The notes: generated by a model from the sequence alone, not told the origin. A stretch of DNA of 43,662 nt from Lentisphaerota bacterium (GCA_015061495.1 SUWL01000015.1:1-43662); one strand, 5' to 3'. Shown: positions 15,573 through 23,912, counted from the stretch's first letter. A program made the numbers and translations.

Positions 15573-17972
15573 TTATTTGCCGTCAATATATTTGCGGATG
15601 GCGGAAATACCGGCAAGTTTTTCGGCGGCATTGCCGTTGGCAACTACCAGCGTCGGAGCCTGGGTGATGCCGTACTGACGGGCTTTTTCCGGTTCCTGAT
15701 CGGCAACGACCACATCGTAGACGATACCGGCTTTATCCAGGAACGTTTTGGCGATCCGGCAGTTGGGGCAGGTGGTGGTGGTAAAGAGCGTCAATTTGTC
15801 CGCACTGACAAAGAGATCATCGCTCTGCGGCGGAGCCTGAACCAGTGCCGCCGTGCAGGAGCAGCCGCCGACTTCACTGCCGATGCCGAATTCCCGTTTG
15901 ATCGCGGTATTGGCATTGTAGACTTTGCGGTCTTTGTACTCCTGGGTTTTGCCGTCGTTCCAGTTCTGCACCGGGCGGTAATAACCGGTGATGCGGCTGT
16001 AAACTTCGGTTCTGCTGCCGCAATCCGGGCATTTGAATTCCTCTCCGGCAATATAACCGTGGTTGTGGCAGATGGAGTAGGTCGGAGACATGGTGTAGTA
16101 GGGCAAACGGTAATTTTCGGCGATTTTGCGCACCAGATTTGCCGCAGCCTGCCAATCGGGGAGTTTTTCTCCGAGGAAGGCGTGGAAAACGGTACCGCTG
16201 GTGTAAAGTGTCTGCAGTTCGTCCTGCACATCCAGTGCCGAGAAGATATCATCGGTATAGCCGACCGGCAGGTGGGAGCTGTTGGTGTAGTACGGAGTAC
16301 CGTTTTCGTTGGCAGTGACGATGTCGCCGAAGCGGTTTTTGTCATGTTTTGCCAGACGGAAACTGGTGGATTCCGCCGGGGTGGCTTCCAGGTTGTAGAG
16401 GTCGCCGTACTGTTCCTGATAGTCCGAGAGGCGTTCACGCATGTGGTTGAGAACATCTTTGGTGAATTGCTGGGCGGCGGGATCGGTGAGATCTTTTTTC
16501 AACCATTTGGCATTGAGACATGCTTCATTCATACCGACCAGACCGATGGTGGAGAAGTGGTTGTCGAATTTGCCCAGATAGCGTTTGGTGTAGGGATAAA
16601 GCCCCTCATCCAGCAGTTTGGAGATGACTTCACGTTTGATTTTCAGCGAACGTGCGGAAATATCCATCATGTGATCCAGCCGTTCGTAGAAGTCCGCTTC
16701 ATTTGCGGCGAGGTAGGCGATCCGGGGCATATTGATGGTGACCACGCCGATGGAACCGGTACTTTCACCGGAACCGAAAAATCCGCCGGATTTTTTCCGC
16801 AGTTCCCGCAGATCCAGCCGCAGACGGCAGCACATGGAGCGGATGTCGCTGGGTTCCATATCGCTGTTGACGTAGTTGGAGAAGTACGGAGTACCGTATT
16901 TGCTGGTCATTTCAAAGAGCAGTTTGTTGTTTTCGGTTTCGCTCCAGTCAAAGTCCCGGGTGATGGAGTAGGTCGGGATGGGATACTGGAAACCGCGTCC
17001 CTGGGCATCGCCCTCGATCATGGTTTCGATGAATGCCCGGTTGACCATATCCATCTCTTTTTTGCAGTCTTTGTATTTGAAATCGACCTCTTTACCGCCG
17101 ATGATGCAGTTCTGTTCGGCGAGGTCCGCGGGAACCGTCCAGTCCAGCGTGATATTGGAAAACGGCGCCTGGGTACCCCAGCGGGAGGGGGTATTCACAC
17201 CGAAAATAAACGATTCGATGCATTTTTTGACCTGATTGTAATCCAGATTGTCAACTTTGACAAAGGGAGCCAGATAGGTATCAAAGCTGCTGAATGCCTG
17301 TGCGCCTGCCCATTCATTCTGCATGATGCCGAGGAAGTTGACCATCTGGTTGCAGAGCGTGGCGAGGTGGGAAGCCGGAGCGGAAGTGATTTTGCCCGGT
17401 ACGCCGCCGAGTCCTTCCTGGATAAGCTGTTTGAGCGACCATCCGGCGCAATATCCGGTCAGCATGGAGAGGTCGTGCAAATGGATATCGGCATTGCGGT
17501 GAGCGTTACCGATTTCATCATCGTAAATTTCAGAAAGCCAGTAATTGGCGGTGATCGCTCCGCTGTTGGAGAGGATGAGACCGCCGACGGAGTAGGTGAC
17601 CGTGGAGTTTTCTTTCACGCGCCAGTCGTTGATTTTGACATAATCATCCACGGTCTTTTTGAAGTCGAGGATGGTGGATTGGGCATTGCGCAGTTTTTCG
17701 CGCTGGCGGCGGTAGAGGATGTACGCTTTGGCGACATCGGCATAACCGGCCTGCACGAGAACGGATTCCACGCTGTCCTGGATATCTTCAACGGCGATCA
17801 GACCTTCTTTGATTTTGGGTTCAAAGTCGGCAGTTACCTTAAGTGCGATGAAGTCGATGATCGACTGGTTGTACTGTTTTTCCTGGGCTTCAAACGCCAT
17901 TTTTACGGCGTCTGCGATCTTTTTGAGATCGAAATCGATGTTTTTACCGTTGCGCTTCTGTACCTGATACAT
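15573..17972 (-). CDS. nrdD: Anaerobic (class III) ribonucleotide reductase fused to a glutaredoxin-like domain
   Basis: 799-residue glycyl-radical enzyme making dNTPs without oxygen. Order: N-terminal ATP-cone (residues 1-90, starting V-Q-K-R-N-G), the RNR barrel with candidate radical cysteines in M-C-C-R-L-R-L-D-L (about 382-390), a zinc site (C635, H638, C648, C651) and the glycyl radical loop R-I-T-G-Y-Y with G663. Unusually, a further 75 or so residues form a thioredoxin fold with CPNC (735-738) and the cis-proline segment Q-A-P-T-L-V-V. A C-S-C pair (704/706) lies between the two parts. The first zinc pair is C-x2-H instead of C-x2-C. The fusion suggests redoxin rather than formate as reductant (NrdD2-like), which is inference. 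It is downstream of nrdG. Confidence 0.95.
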   Translation of the reverse strand: MYQVQKRNGKNIDFDLKKIADAVKMAFEAQEKQYNQSIIDFIALKVTADFEPKIKEGLIAVEDIQDSVESVLVQAGYADVAKAYILYRRQREKLRNAQSTILDFKKTVDDYVKINDWRVKENSTVTYSVGGLILSNSGAITANYWLSEIYDDEIGNAHRNADIHLHDLSMLTGYCAGWSLKQLIQEGLGGVPGKITSAPASHLATLCNQMVNFLGIMQNEWAGAQAFSSFDTYLAPFVKVDNLDYNQVKKCIESFIFGVNTPSRWGTQAPFSNITLDWTVPADLAEQNCIIGGKEVDFKYKDCKKEMDMVNRAFIETMIEGDAQGRGFQYPIPTYSITRDFDWSETENNKLLFEMTSKYGTPYFSNYVNSDMEPSDIRSMCCRLRLDLRELRKKSGGFFGSGESTGSIGVVTINMPRIAYLAANEADFYERLDHMMDISARSLKIKREVISKLLDEGLYPYTKRYLGKFDNHFSTIGLVGMNEACLNAKWLKKDLTDPAAQQFTKDVLNHMRERLSDYQEQYGDLYNLEATPAESTSFRLAKHDKNRFGDIVTANENGTPYYTNSSHLPVGYTDDIFSALDVQDELQTLYTSGTVFHAFLGEKLPDWQAAANLVRKIAENYRLPYYTMSPTYSICHNHGYIAGEEFKCPDCGSRTEVYSRITGYYRPVQNWNDGKTQEYKDRKVYNANTAIKREFGIGSEVGGCSCTAALVQAPPQSDDLFVSADKLTLFTTTTCPNCRIAKTFLDKAGIVYDVVVADQEPEKARQYGITQAPTLVVANGNAAEKLAGISAIRKYIDGK

Positions 17973-18037
17973 TTTTCTCTACCTGACCTTTCCTTTTTTT
18001 CCTGAATACCTGAACTTTTATAAAATCTCTTATCCTG

Positions 18038-18727
18038 TCACCTGCCGCGGATCGCCGCTGCAGGAATAAATTTCCTTGCTTCATCCAGAAATTCCGCCAG
18101 CTTCTCATCGCTGACCGCAAAATCGGCGGCATCCCCGGCAAGGATATCTCCGGAATCCTTGAAACCCTGCAAAAAATACCTTTCCGTACCGGCAAGCCAC
18201 TGTCCGATGGCGGTGAAATCCGCTTTTTCATGCAGATTGCCCGTCACCGTAGTGCGGAACTCATATTCAATATTGCTGTTTTTGAGCAATCCGACACTCC
18301 GGCGGACTTTTTCCAGTACCGCAGTTCCGCTGGTCAAATCGTACTTTGCCGGCGAATTTTTGATATCCATCGCAACGTAATCGACGGCATTTTCCGCCAG
18401 CACTTCTGCCAGACGCTCCGGGAACGAACCGTTGGTATCCAGTTTCACCTTGTACCCCATCGCTTTTGCCGCCTGCATCAGCAGGATGCTCTCTTCGTGG
18501 AGCAGCGGTTCACCGCCGGTCAGACAGATGCCCTCCAGACGGCTGCCGCGGTTTTCCAGAAACTCCAGGATTTCTGCAAAACTGTATTCCAATGCTCCCG
18601 GATCGCCCGTCACCAATGCCGCATTATGACAAAACGGACAGCGGAAATTGCACCCGCAAGTAAATACCGTACAAGCCAGTTGTCCGGGATAATCCAGCAA
18701 CGTCAATTTCTGCAAGCCGAAACGCAT
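18038..18727 (-). CDS. nrdG: Anaerobic ribonucleotide reductase activating protein (radical SAM)
   Basis: 229-residue radical SAM enzyme that places the glycyl radical on NrdD. The 4Fe-4S cluster motif is C-G-C-N-F-R-C-P-F-C, with C26, C30 and C33 in C-x3-C-x2-C spacing, followed by T-G-G-E-P-L-L for SAM binding and K-L-D-T-N-G. It is longer than the E. coli NrdG (about 154 residues) and is the type with a fuller radical SAM barrel, often annotated as activating protein. It precedes nrdD by 65 bp on the same strand, and its promoter carries NrdR-like boxes. Confidence 0.93.
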   Translation of the reverse strand: MRFGLQKLTLLDYPGQLACTVFTCGCNFRCPFCHNAALVTGDPGALEYSFAEILEFLENRGSRLEGICLTGGEPLLHEESILLMQAAKAMGYKVKLDTNGSFPERLAEVLAENAVDYVAMDIKNSPAKYDLTSGTAVLEKVRRSVGLLKNSNIEYEFRTTVTGNLHEKADFTAIGQWLAGTERYFLQGFKDSGDILAGDAADFAVSDEKLAEFLDEARKFIPAAAIRGR

Positions 18728-18777
18728 AAATATGCTCTTTTTTTATCTATTTTCCGTAAGACTAAAAAGCCCGTTTA

Positions 18778-18793
18778 CCACAATATATAGTAA
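18778..18793. promoter_or_regulatory. NrdR-box-like operator 1
   Basis: The core CAATATATAG (18781-18790) fits the known NrdR consensus core CWATATATWG exactly. It lies about 32-47 bp downstream of the predicted nrdG transcript start. Confidence 0.65.
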
Positions 18794-18809
18794 ACGGCTG
18801 AAAACTATC

Positions 18810-18825
18810 GCACAATATCTTGTTG
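18810..18825. promoter_or_regulatory. NrdR-box-like operator 2
   Basis: The core CAATATCTTG (18813-18822) matches nine of ten positions of the NrdR core. It is exactly 32 bp (three helical turns) from box 1 and covers the predicted nrdG transcription start, a layout suited to repression. Confidence 0.65.
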
Positions 18826-18831
18826 TTTCTC

Positions 18832-18859
18832 AATATATCACCACAATGGAATATTGCAA
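18832..18859 (-). promoter_or_regulatory. Promoter of nrdG-nrdD
   Basis: On the minus strand TTGCAA (18854-18859), 16 bp, TATATT (18832-18837). NrdR-like boxes follow directly. The rest of the interval up to the next gene at 19141 (18860-19055) shows no gene or clear site. Confidence 0.65.
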
Positions 18860-19055
18860 GTGGGAAAACGTAAAAAAAACGTTTTTTTTATGCCTTTCAG
18901 GGAGGCTTCAGCGGCGGGCTGATACAATAATGCATAGCGGATTGACCGCCGCTCCGGCAGAGGCGTTGAGCGGTCGGCAAACCGTCATAAAATGCGGATT
19001 TCGCCTGTCAGAGGCATTTTTTTGCAAAATATACAGATTTTTTTTTGATTCCGGC

Positions 19056-19082
19056 TTGCTTTTTTATCTGTTTGCGTATACT
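19056..19082 (+). promoter_or_regulatory. Possible promoter of the membrane-anchored orphan
   Basis: TTGCTT (19056-19061) and TATACT (19077-19082) with only 15 bp between them, weaker than the other promoters in the window. Confidence 0.35.
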
Positions 19083-19140
19083 GTATAGCCAGAACGCGCG
19101 CGGTGCGCTTAAACAACAACCCTATCAGGAGAAAAAAACT

Positions 19141-19848
19141 ATGATGTGGATCGGTATTGTCATCATGGCCATCGGTTTTATCGGTGTCTGTGTATTCGCG
19201 AAAATGAAACAGCAGCCCCCCGCCGCAGGTTCTGCGGTTCTGATGCTCATCGGTCTGGGTATCTATATGTATCTGTACCTGAATCCGCCGCCGGATCGTT
19301 CGGGTGAATATTTCAGCATGGCTGTCGCCGCCAAGGTCGCCGCCCTGCCCGAAACCAAAGATGCCAAAGCATGGATCGCCCATGATGTCACCGGTGAATA
19401 TTACACCAACATCCAGGAGGCTTACAAAAATGCCGGCGGTCAGGCCGCATGGGTCGCTGTTTCCGAACCGGATTCCGGCATGTTCAGCATGGACAAATTC
19501 AAAGAGGAACTTAAAAAGTACACCAAGGATGATGTCGTGATCATTGACGTTTCCGTTACGGAATATTCCAGCGACCTCAAAAAACTGCTCAAGGATGCCA
19601 ATTGTCCCAAATTCTTCTTTACCAACAATGCCTGTACTTTCATGGGCTTCAGGGCTTCTGAAGTTGAAAAATTGCTCAAAGACGGCAAAATCGTCGGTAT
19701 CGTCGCTTATCAGCAGAATATCGACAACAAATTCAAACCCAGCAAAAGCGATCTGGAAGAAGCATTCAGCAAACGTTATGTCATTATCAACAAAGACAAC
19801 TTCAAAGACAACAAGGTCTCTCTCGGTCTTGAAGAATCCAAGAAGTAA
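19141..19848 (+). CDS. Membrane-anchored protein of unknown function
   Basis: 235-residue protein with two N-terminal membrane helices (about residues 3-21 and 29-47), a short P-P-P-D-R linker and a soluble domain of about 185 residues. The domain reads like an alpha/beta fold (D-D-V-V-I-I-D-V-S-V, then K-F-F-F-T-N-N-A-C-T-F-M-G-F) but I do not recognise a family. AGGAG is about 9 bp upstream of the ATG, and a second ATG follows directly. It has its own terminator (19864-19908). Codon use is like that of the well-expressed genes nearby. Confidence 0.8.
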   Translation: MMWIGIVIMAIGFIGVCVFAKMKQQPPAAGSAVLMLIGLGIYMYLYLNPPPDRSGEYFSMAVAAKVAALPETKDAKAWIAHDVTGEYYTNIQEAYKNAGGQAAWVAVSEPDSGMFSMDKFKEELKKYTKDDVVIIDVSVTEYSSDLKKLLKDANCPKFFFTNNACTFMGFRASEVEKLLKDGKIVGIVAYQQNIDNKFKPSKSDLEEAFSKRYVIINKDNFKDNKVSLGLEESKK

Positions 19849-19863
19849 TTTGTGTTGACTGTC

Positions 19864-19908
19864 AAGGGGCTGCTGCCAAACCTCACGGGGATGCAGCACC
19901 CCTTTTGT
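19864..19908 (+). terminator. Terminator of the membrane-anchored orphan
   Basis: AAGGGGCTGCTGC pairs with GCAGCACCCCTT, interrupted by one C-C mismatch, followed by TTGTTTTT. Confidence 0.8.
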
Positions 19909-19950
19909 TTTTACTGGAAAAATAAGCTGCAAAAGAAAAAGAGGTAATTC

Positions 19951-20454
19951 ATGGTCACTCTCAAAACTTCCAAAGGCGATATCAAAATCGAACTCGATGC
20001 CGCCGCCGCACCTGAAACGGTCAAAAACTTTCTCGCTTATGTCAATGAGGGCTTTTATAATGGAACCATCTTTCACCGGGTCATCCCCGGATTTATGATC
20101 CAGGGTGGCGGATTCGACACCGGTTTCACCCAGAAACCAGCCAAAGCTCCCATCAAAAACGAAGCTGCCAACCAGCTGCCCAATAAACGCGGCACGATCG
20201 CAATGGCGCGCACGCAGGTGGTGGATTCTGCGACCTGCCAGTTTTTCATCAATCTGGTGGACAATGATTTTCTCAACTTCAAAGCTCCGCTGCCGCAGTA
20301 CTACGGTTACTGTGTTTTCGGCAAGGTCGTTGAAGGCATGGAGGTAGTTGATGCCATTGCCGCTGTGGAGACCTCTTCCCGGGGGATGCATCAGGATGTT
20401 CCCGTTGAAAATGTCACCATTCTTGAAGCGGTAGAAGATGGCAAAGCTGAATGA
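19951..20454 (+). CDS. ppiB: Cyclophilin-type peptidyl-prolyl cis-trans isomerase
   Basis: 167-residue cyclophilin that speeds proline isomerisation. Hallmarks are [13 protein letters not shown] (residues 47-59) with the catalytic arginine, C-Q-F-F-I-N-L and the closing region [10 protein letters not shown]. There is no signal peptide, so it is cytoplasmic. AGAGGT precedes the ATG. The 3' end overlaps the SDR gene by 17 bp, so the two are likely one operon. Confidence 0.94.
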   Translation: MVTLKTSKGDIKIELDAAAAPETVKNFLAYVNEGFYNGTIFHRVIPGFMIQGGGFDTGFTQKPAKAPIKNEAANQLPNKRGTIAMARTQVVDSATCQFFINLVDNDFLNFKAPLPQYYGYCVFGKVVEGMEVVDAIAAVETSSRGMHQDVPVENVTILEAVEDGKAE

Positions 20455-21166
20455 TCCGGTTGCGGTGATCACCGGTGCCGGCGGTGGTATCGGCAGAGCC
20501 ATTGCCGGAAAACTTGCCGCTTCCGGCATCCGGATCGTCCTGCTTGGCGGCAACAATCCTGCCAGGCTGGAAGAGACCCGGCAAATCGTGGAAAAGTATT
20601 CCGGTGCAGCTGTGATCCCCGGAGATCTTACCGATGACGGTTTTATCAACGCAGTTGCGGACAAAGTGGCTGCTGCATTCGGCAAAGCGGATATATTGAT
20701 CAACAATGCCGGGGTCGCCCAGAGTACTGCATTTGAAAATATTTCGCCTGCCGAATACGATAAAATAATGGCGATCAACTGCCGTGCGCCCTTTTTCATC
20801 ACGCAGAAAATGCTGCCGCTGTTGAAAAAATCTCCGGCGGCGACCATTATCAATATCGCTTCGGTAGTTGCGCACGCCGGTTATCCGCTGCAGAGCGTTT
20901 ATACCGCATCCAAACATGCGATGCTGGGCTTTACCAAATCGCTTGCCAAAGAGTATTACCGGGATAACATCCGGGTACATGCCATCTGTCCCGGCGGGGT
21001 CTACACGGATATGATCCGGATTTCCCGTCCGGATCTCTCTCCGGAAGGGATGATCATGCCGGATGAAATCGCTGAAATCGTCCACTTTTTCCTTGCCAAC
21101 CGGGGCAATGCCGTCATTGACGAGATCGTTGTCCACCGGGTCAACAAGGAGCCGTTTCTGAACTGA
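20438..21166 (+). CDS. Short-chain dehydrogenase/reductase (SDR)
   Basis: 242-residue NAD(P)-dependent oxidoreductase. The cofactor motif T-G-A-G-G-G-I-G is at residues 12-19, N-N-A-G near 89-92, the catalytic serine in N-I-A-S and the Y-x3-K pair at Y155/K159 (Y-T-A-S-K). The C-P-G-G segment follows. The substrate is unknown; classical SDRs of this size include FabG-like ketoacyl reductases and sugar alcohol dehydrogenases. The ATG lies inside the end of ppiB. Confidence 0.9.
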   Translation: MAKLNDPVAVITGAGGGIGRAIAGKLAASGIRIVLLGGNNPARLEETRQIVEKYSGAAVIPGDLTDDGFINAVADKVAAAFGKADILINNAGVAQSTAFENISPAEYDKIMAINCRAPFFITQKMLPLLKKSPAATIINIASVVAHAGYPLQSVYTASKHAMLGFTKSLAKEYYRDNIRVHAICPGGVYTDMIRISRPDLSPEGMIMPDEIAEIVHFFLANRGNAVIDEIVVHRVNKEPFLN

Positions 21167-21208
21167 AGATCCCGTTCACAGGCAAATGGGATCGGTATAA
21201 AAAACGTT

Positions 21209-21251
21209 ATTGTCCCGGTTATTGTGATCGCTTCACAACAACCGGGACAAT
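21209..21251 (+). terminator. Long hairpin after the SDR gene, built from repeat-end sequence
   Basis: ATTGTCCCGGTT-A-TTGTGA and TCACAA-C-AACCGGGACAAT form a 19-bp stem with one A-C mismatch and loop TCGCT, followed by TATTTTCAC. Both arms resemble the end of the dispersed repeat (GTTATTGTCCCATTGGTTGT in other copies). It may stop the SDR transcript and the opposing LamG/nitroreductase transcript. Confidence 0.7.
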
Positions 21252-21340
21252 TATTTTCACTTTATGCAAGCAGGAGCAGGCGTGAGAGTGGAAAAATCCC
21301 CCTTTTTTCCGCAGCCCGTTTATTTTGCAGCTGCCGCCAA

Positions 21341-21709
21341 TCAAAGAGCGGTCAACTTCACATCATCGATCAGTCCGGTGAATGTTCCGTAACTTGAACC
21401 GACCCGGTCACCGATCGCCAGACGCTGGGTAGCGGGCAGCGGAGTTGCCGGGATGATACCGGTGCGGAAAGTTTTACCGTCCATTGCCATGGTAAGTTTT
21501 CCTTCGGCGGTGAGGAGGATTTTCAATTCGTGCCACTTCCCGTCGGCGAAATTTGCGGGGGCATCGGCGATGATGGTGGAAACTTTATTGCCGTTGCCAA
21601 GCGAAATACTGAAAACCAGTTTATTGGTGTTTGACCGCCGCAGAGCATATACTTCTGAAAACGGCTGATTTTCTCTGACAGGAATGTGAATTGCGGCGAA
21701 TTGCTTCAA
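21341..21709 (-). pseudogene. LamG/concanavalin-like domain fragment
   Basis: 122 codons open from a TTG at 21709 that overlaps the nitroreductase stop as TTGA. The sequence reads as the C-terminal half of a LamG-type beta-sandwich domain: W-H-E-L-K-I-L-L-T-A-E-G-K-L-T-M-A-M-D-G-K near residues 57-80 and G-T-F-T-G-L-I-D-D-V-K-L at the end. It lacks the first half of the domain and any signal peptide, though such domains are normally secreted. I think it is the tail of a larger gene lost by deletion; a translated small protein is possible. Confidence 0.5.
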
Positions 21710-22260
21710 TATTTGTTAAAGGAGCAGACCGCATCAAAATCCTTCCGGGTCTTATTTACCGGTTTGAACCCGTCAGCCGCATGTCCGACCGCCAGCACCA
21801 GCCGGGCTTCATGGCCGCGGGGGATGCCGAAATACTCTTCCATTTTAGCCTGATCATTCATGCCGATCATACAGGTATCCAGCCCCAGAGCAAATGCCTC
21901 ATGGCACATATTCATACATGCCGCGCCGATATCGCCGGGAGCGAAACGCTGGGAATCCTGATAATGATCGATGACCGAGGACATCACTTTTGCCGGTTCT
22001 TCCACCAATATGATAAAAGCGGGCACCTGATGGCGCCACGGCGCACCGGTGACACCTTTACCGACAACGATGGCATCACACAACTTTTCTTTGGCTTCCG
22101 GAGAATCCACCACGATGAATTTCCACGGCTGGGAGTTGCAGCCGCTGGGTGAAAGTCTGCCGGCTTCCACGATTTTCATCAACTCTTCCCGGGTAACGCC
22201 TTTTTCCGGATCGTAAGCGCGGCAGCTGTACCGCCGGTTCATCATTTCGAGGAAGTCCAT
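21706..22260 (-). CDS. Nitroreductase family protein
   Basis: 184-residue FMN-dependent oxidoreductase. The N-terminal R-R-Y-S-C-R-A-Y-D (residues 9-17) and S-P-S-G-C-N-S-Q-P-W-K-F-I-V-V-D (about 37-52) are the FMN-binding signatures, and G-L-D-T-C-M-I-G matches the mid-protein motif. Family members reduce nitro, quinone or enone groups; the natural substrate is unknown. AAGGAG precedes the ATG at 22260. It appears to be driven by the consensus promoter in repeat copy B, about 52 bp upstream. Confidence 0.9.
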   Translation of the reverse strand: MDFLEMMNRRYSCRAYDPEKGVTREELMKIVEAGRLSPSGCNSQPWKFIVVDSPEAKEKLCDAIVVGKGVTGAPWRHQVPAFIILVEEPAKVMSSVIDHYQDSQRFAPGDIGAACMNMCHEAFALGLDTCMIGMNDQAKMEEYFGIPRGHEARLVLAVGHAADGFKPVNKTRKDFDAVCSFNKY

Positions 22261-22289
22261 CTGTTATTCTCCTTATATCTGTTTGAGTA

Positions 22290-22453
22290 CAGTCCCGAAT
22301 TTGGAATCGCAATATAAGAATATACCACAAACATCATGTTTTGTCAACTGTGCAATAACGTTTTGATCCGGTCGGATTGCCACGGCGCAGTGAAACGAAG
22401 ACGGGTGGATGCAGTGCGATCCTCTTTCACCAAAGGCTTCGGCGGAACTCTGA
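22290..22453 (-). mobile_element. Dispersed repeat copy B (degenerate), carries outward promoter
   Basis: About 160 bp matching copies A and C, with the core GCCACGGCGCAGTGAAACGA intact. The gene-proximal terminal repeat is damaged (CAGTCCCGAATTTGG, with about 35 bp missing after it) and the far end is lost. The remaining non-coding stretch 22454-22666 shows nothing I recognise. Confidence 0.6.
22319..22347 (-). promoter_or_regulatory. Outward promoter in repeat copy B
   Basis: On the minus strand TTGACA (22342-22347), 17 bp, TATATT (22319-22324), the strongest match of the three repeat copies. It points at the nitroreductase gene. Confidence 0.75.
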
Positions 22454-22666
22454 AGTCCATCTTGCCCTGAAAAAATCACTGTTTTTTCGTATTTCCCTCT
22501 GGATTCCGGTACTCTGTGGCACATCATAAACCAATTTGCGGCATCCAGATTCCGGGGAAGAAATGAAAAAAATCCACACATCACGGAAAAAACCGGGAAG
22601 ATTCGGGGAAGTTTTTGTATATTAAAATAACCGCATGAATACAACCGTGTGATTACTTAAAATCCC

Positions 22667-23830
22667 TCATTTTATGGGTATAATTTCTGCGGTATTGACA
22701 AAATTTACTGCCGCCGGATTGCCGGAGCGTTTCAAATCTCCGGCATAAATAACCGTCCCCTTTTCGATTTTCGCATCCCGCTCCGCAAAAGATTTCAGAT
22801 GATTTGCAAAATCCGATGACCAGGTGCGGGCAGATTTGATCTCGTATGGATAAATCTTGCGTTCAGCGGCAATCAGCATATCGATCTCAAAACCACGCTG
22901 ATCCCTGAAAAAGTACATATCGGGCGTATTACCGGCATTGAGCCGTGCTTTCAAGGCTTCAATGATGACCATATTTTCAAAAAGATTGCCGATCAAAGGG
23001 TCTCGTTTAACCATATCAGCAGATTTGATTCCGATCAGCCACGCGGCAAGTCCCGGTTCAGTAAAATAGAGTTTCGGAGTTTTGACCAGACGCTTGCCGA
23101 AGTTTTCAAAATATGGCGGCAGTCTGAAAACTATGTAACTTGCTTCCAGAATATTCAGCCACTCTTTGAGGGTCTTGGCACTTACTCCGATATCATCAGA
23201 TAAACTGTTGAGGTTGAGAAGTTGTCCGACCCGACCGGCAAGCAATCGTACAAATACTTCAAACTCATGTTGATGCTGCAAATTGATCAACTGCCGTACA
23301 TCACGCTCAACATAGGTGGCAAAGTAGTTGGAGTATTCCAGTTCCGCATCAGCTTCCGGTAAAGCGTAAAGTTTAGGCAGGAATCCACGATGCAGCAAGG
23401 TATCCCGATCCAACGGACAGCCGCAGTTGGCAAGTTCGGCAATGGAGAGCGGCAGTAATTGCAGAATGCCGGTCCGTCCGGCCAGAGATTGACTGATTTC
23501 AACTTTAAGTTTGGGTTGATGGCTTCCGGTCAGAACGTACTGCCCAAATTTGCGGTCGCGGTCGACAATAACCTGAATATAGCTCAACAATGCCGGAACC
23601 CGCTGCACTTCATCAATAATCAACGGAGAAGGATGATCTGCCAGAAAACCTTTGGGATCTTCAGTTGCATACGCACGGATTTCAGGATCTTCCAGATTTA
23701 CATAATCATAGCCTTGAAAATAATGTTGTGCCAAAGTCGTTTTGCCGGACTGCCGGGGACCGGTGATGGTAATGATCGGAAATTGTGCTGCCAAACGCTG
23801 CAGCTGCCCTTCTATAAAACGCTGAATCAT
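22667..23830 (-). CDS. AAA ATPase with DUF4143 domain
   Basis: 387-residue ATP-binding protein. Walker A is G-P-R-Q-S-G-K-T-T (about residues 23-31) and Walker B P-L-I-I-D-E-V-Q-R-V-P (about 69-79), then Y-V-L-T-G-S-H-Q as sensor. The C-terminal half has E-Y-S-N-Y-F-A-T-Y-V-E-R-D-V and a nuclease-like F-F-R-D-Q-R-G-F-E-I-D-M-L, typical of the AAA_14/DUF4143 family. These proteins are widespread, often single genes and of unclear role, some suspected to be linked to toxin-antitoxin or mobile DNA. AGGAGG precedes the start, and a promoter with an inverted repeat lies just upstream. Confidence 0.88.
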   Translation of the reverse strand: MIQRFIEGQLQRLAAQFPIITITGPRQSGKTTLAQHYFQGYDYVNLEDPEIRAYATEDPKGFLADHPSPLIIDEVQRVPALLSYIQVIVDRDRKFGQYVLTGSHQPKLKVEISQSLAGRTGILQLLPLSIAELANCGCPLDRDTLLHRGFLPKLYALPEADAELEYSNYFATYVERDVRQLINLQHQHEFEVFVRLLAGRVGQLLNLNSLSDDIGVSAKTLKEWLNILEASYIVFRLPPYFENFGKRLVKTPKLYFTEPGLAAWLIGIKSADMVKRDPLIGNLFENMVIIEALKARLNAGNTPDMYFFRDQRGFEIDMLIAAERKIYPYEIKSARTWSSDFANHLKSFAERDAKIEKGTVIYAGDLKRSGNPAAVNFVNTAEIIPIK

Positions 23831-23859
23831 CTTGAAACCTCCTATAGTGTCCAGTGGCT

Positions 23860-23887
23860 AATATAACATCATTTGTGTAAATTTCAA
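23860..23887 (-). promoter_or_regulatory. Proximal promoter of the AAA ATPase gene
   Basis: On the minus strand TTGAAA (23882-23887), 16 bp, TATATT (23860-23865), with an inverted repeat over its -35 region. Confidence 0.65.
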
Positions 23888-23912
23888 CCTTTAACTTCAG
23901 AATTTACACAAA
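23872..23912. promoter_or_regulatory. Inverted repeat at the AAA ATPase promoter, possible operator
   Basis: TTTGTGTAAATT (23872-23883) and AATTTACACAAA (23901-23912) are perfect 12-bp inverted halves separated by 17 bp, one half overlapping the -35 box. It could be an operator or the remains of an insertion-element end. Confidence 0.5.

Noticed and set aside
16059-18005. 648-codon open frame on the + strand opposite nrdD
   Set aside because: It is the antisense shadow of nrdD; composition (many V, F, D, G) is typical of a mirrored frame and it has no start signals or family match.
18985-20853. 622-codon minus-strand frame spanning the orphan gene, ppiB and the start of the SDR gene
   Set aside because: Antisense to three well-supported + strand genes and crosses a terminator.
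22273-22644. Minus-strand frame containing CIHPSSFHCAVA, seen again at 23897-24226
   Set aside because: It is translation of the dispersed repeat, not a protein family; such frames are often misannotated as hypothetical proteins.
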